64,000 nt of DNA. It comes from Sagittula marina. GTDB lineage: Bacteria; Pseudomonadota; Alphaproteobacteria; Rhodobacterales; Rhodobacteraceae. Positions 62,734 through 64,000 of the stretch are shown here, piece after piece. Numbering within the stretch: the first letter of the stretch is position 1; each line of letters begins with the position of its first letter. Under the pieces are notes generated by a model. It saw only the letters and a list, made by a program, of their open reading frames with translations, did no database searches and was not told where the DNA came from. Made by a program: the position numbers and the translations under genes. The stretch spans positions 124,001 to 188,000 of the forward strand of contig NZ_JACIEJ010000002.1 of the NCBI RefSeq assembly GCF_014196795.1. Reading direction: 5' to 3'.

Positions 62734-63105
62734 TCAAGCCACGTCAGACAGGACGCGCGCCAACTCAAACAGGCGACGGCGCTGGTTTTCCGGGATGGCG
62801 TAGTAGGACCGAACGAGGTCGAGTGCTTCTTTGTCGCCCAGGATGTCAGACGGAACATTTTCCGATGTCAGGGCCGCTCCGCTCTCGGACTCTATGCCCT
62901 CGAAGAAGAAGCTGACCGGAACTTCCAAAGAGTCGGCGATATCCCAAAGCCGGGATGCGCTGACACGGTTTGCCCCTGTCTCGTACTTTTGAATCTGTTG
63001 GAACTTGATACCGACCTTCTCAGCGAGTTGCTGTTGGGTCATGCCCACGAGCCAGCGACGGTGCCGAATTCGCTTGCCAACGTGAACATCAACGGGGTGC
63101 GCCAT
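62734..63105 (-). CDS. XRE-family transcriptional regulator
   Basis: The 123-residue protein has an N-terminal HTH (RHRRWLVGMTQQQLAEKVGI, FQQIQKYETGANRVSASRLW), roughly residues 12-65, followed by a helical tail SYYAIPENQRRRLFELARVL. It resembles the small alphaproteobacterial Xre regulators of unknown ligand. A dyad in the divergent promoter region (63266-63286) may be its operator. It is divergent from the quinone oxidoreductase gene. Confidence 0.88.
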   Translation of the reverse strand: MAHPVDVHVGKRIRHRRWLVGMTQQQLAEKVGIKFQQIQKYETGANRVSASRLWDIADSLEVPVSFFFEGIESESGAALTSENVPSDILGDKEALDLVRSYYAIPENQRRRLFELARVLSDVA

Positions 63106-63265
63106 CTTTTTTTTCCTGTTCTTTGGGTTTGGCCGATGAGCGGCCCGGTAATTGGATCGTGACCCGTACCAGCCTCATCCTGCACGTGTATGACCTATGG
63201 TGCTACATCAAATATGTATCCAAAATCAACCCAAACAAGCGCCTAAAGATGGTAAACAAGTTTGC

Positions 63266-63286
63266 TTTTCAACATAAAGTTGAAAA
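63266..63286. promoter_or_regulatory. Perfect 8-bp dyad in the XRE/quinone oxidoreductase intergenic region
   Basis: TTTTCAAC (63266-63273) and GTTGAAAA (63279-63286) flank ATAAA in an AT-rich promoter region between divergent genes. It is a natural candidate operator for the adjacent XRE regulator. No binding evidence exists. Confidence 0.4.
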
Positions 63287-63388
63287 AACTTAAGTATTGT
63301 TGATGTGGGGCTGTACGACGTTCATTCTTCAATTCAAAGCATCGGCGCATTCGCGCAGGAGTAATACTCGAAAGAATAGGAGCACCCT

Positions 63389-64000
63389 ATGCGTGCGTAC
63401 GTAGTACCAGCCCCAGACACACGTCCAAGTGTAATCACAATTCCGGAACCTGTACCCGCAAAAGGAGAGATTCGCGTCCGAATCGCCGCCTGTGGGTTGA
63501 ATTTCGCTGACCTTCTCATGATCAAAGGCACCTATCAGGACACACCGTCCCACCCTTTCACGCTCGGAATGGAGGTTGCAGGGGTTATTGATTCGCTGGG
63601 CGACGGCGTCAAGGGCTTCGCTATTGGCGACCGTGTGGCGGTCTTCGGGGGCCAGGGCGGGCTGGCGGAGCTTGGCTGTTTCGACGCCATCCGCGCGGTC
63701 AAACTGCCCGACGCCATGCCCTTCACCGACGCCGCAGCTTTTCAGATCGCTTATGGCACCAGCCACGTCGCGCTGGATTATCGTGCGCGCCTGCAGCCAG
63801 GGGAAACATTGTTGGTTCTGGGCGCTGCCGGGGGCGTCGGCCTCACCGCCGTCGAGATTGGCAAACTCATGGGGGCAAATGTCATCGCCTGCGCACGGGG
63901 CGCGGACAAATTGCAAGCCGCCAAAGCCGCCGGTGCGGATCACCTGATTGACGCAAGGACGCAAGACATCCGTGCCGAGGTAAAGTCACTTGGCGGGGCG
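63389..64000 (+). CDS. NADPH:quinone oxidoreductase-type medium-chain dehydrogenase (3' part outside window)
   Basis: The frame starts at the ATG at 63389, after AGGAGC, and is open to the window end, giving 204 residues. It has the MDR N-terminal fold with RIAACGLNFADLLMIKGTYQ and LGMEVAGVIDSLGDGVKGF. The nucleotide loop ETLLVLGAAGGVGLTAVEIG follows. The lack of zinc ligands and the LNFADLL pattern point to the quinone oxidoreductase branch. The C-terminus is missing only because of the window edge. Confidence 0.9.
   Translation, partial: MRAYVVPAPDTRPSVITIPEPVPAKGEIRVRIAACGLNFADLLMIKGTYQDTPSHPFTLGMEVAGVIDSLGDGVKGFAIGDRVAVFGGQGGLAELGCFDAIRAVKLPDAMPFTDAAAFQIAYGTSHVALDYRARLQPGETLLVLGAAGGVGLTAVEIGKLMGANVIACARGADKLQAAKAAGADHLIDARTQDIRAEVKSLGGA

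Overview
The window is chromosomal DNA from a roseobacter-type alphaproteobacterium (Rhodobacteraceae). The evidence is a GC-rich composition, the gene order mraZ-rsmH-ftsL-ftsI-murE-murF-mraY-murD-ftsW-murG, a PhaR-type polyhydroxyalkanoate regulator, small families typical of the group, and transporter and glutamine-synthetase-like genes of roseobacter type. No tRNA or rRNA gene was seen.

Region 1 (1-13560) is the division and cell wall (dcw) cluster, read on the minus strand from mraZ (12772) to a truncated murG at the left edge. One plus-strand flavoprotein gene interrupts it between murD and ftsW. Upstream of mraZ lies about 800 bases of regulatory DNA. It holds an intrinsic terminator inside the leader, which matches the arrangement of the UpsM leader RNA of Rhodobacter. 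It also holds four ATGGG-N5-ATGGG-like box pairs resembling MraZ operators, and two DnaA-box-like sites.

Region 2 (13570-18770) is a graveyard. It contains a frameshifted beta-helix gene, the 3' end of an IS21-family element, a possible repressor fragment, and the ruins of a type II-C CRISPR-Cas locus. One CRISPR repeat is left. cas2 looks intact, cas1 has two in-frame stops, and cas9 has lost its N-terminal half at an IS5/IS427-type insertion. A recognisable tracrRNA survives on the far side of that insertion. The IS is itself dead and carries three small palindromic inserts in its transposase gene.

Region 3 (18860-31144) is accessory and metabolic. It holds a DMT exporter, a degenerate stretch, a PHB-depolymerase-type esterase with a ribbon-helix-helix partner, and an overlapping pair encoding an ATP-grasp ligase and a 666-residue protein with a papain-like Cys-His-Asn pattern. 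This pair is the best candidate for an undescribed system. TatD, a beta-lactamase-fold hydrolase, two more transporters and thiamine pyrophosphokinase follow.

Region 4 (31283-41731) is mostly housekeeping: a very acidic 851-residue protein of unknown role, purA, secG, pyrG, rlmJ, small membrane or secreted proteins, and two tandem TerB-like proteins. Region 5 (41856-51879) is one catabolic block: a polar amino-acid-type ABC transporter, two glutamine-synthetase-like ligases around a class I amidotransferase, an FAD oxidoreductase and a DegT-type aminotransferase. The layout suggests uptake and gamma-glutamylated breakdown of an amine. Region 6 (52000-64000) holds phaR, xseA, purD, a 5-formyltetrahydrofolate cyclo-ligase, mgtE, guanine deaminase, a CAP protein, an 8-oxoguanine-deaminase-type amidohydrolase, a HisN-type phosphatase, an XRE regulator and the start of a quinone oxidoreductase gene.
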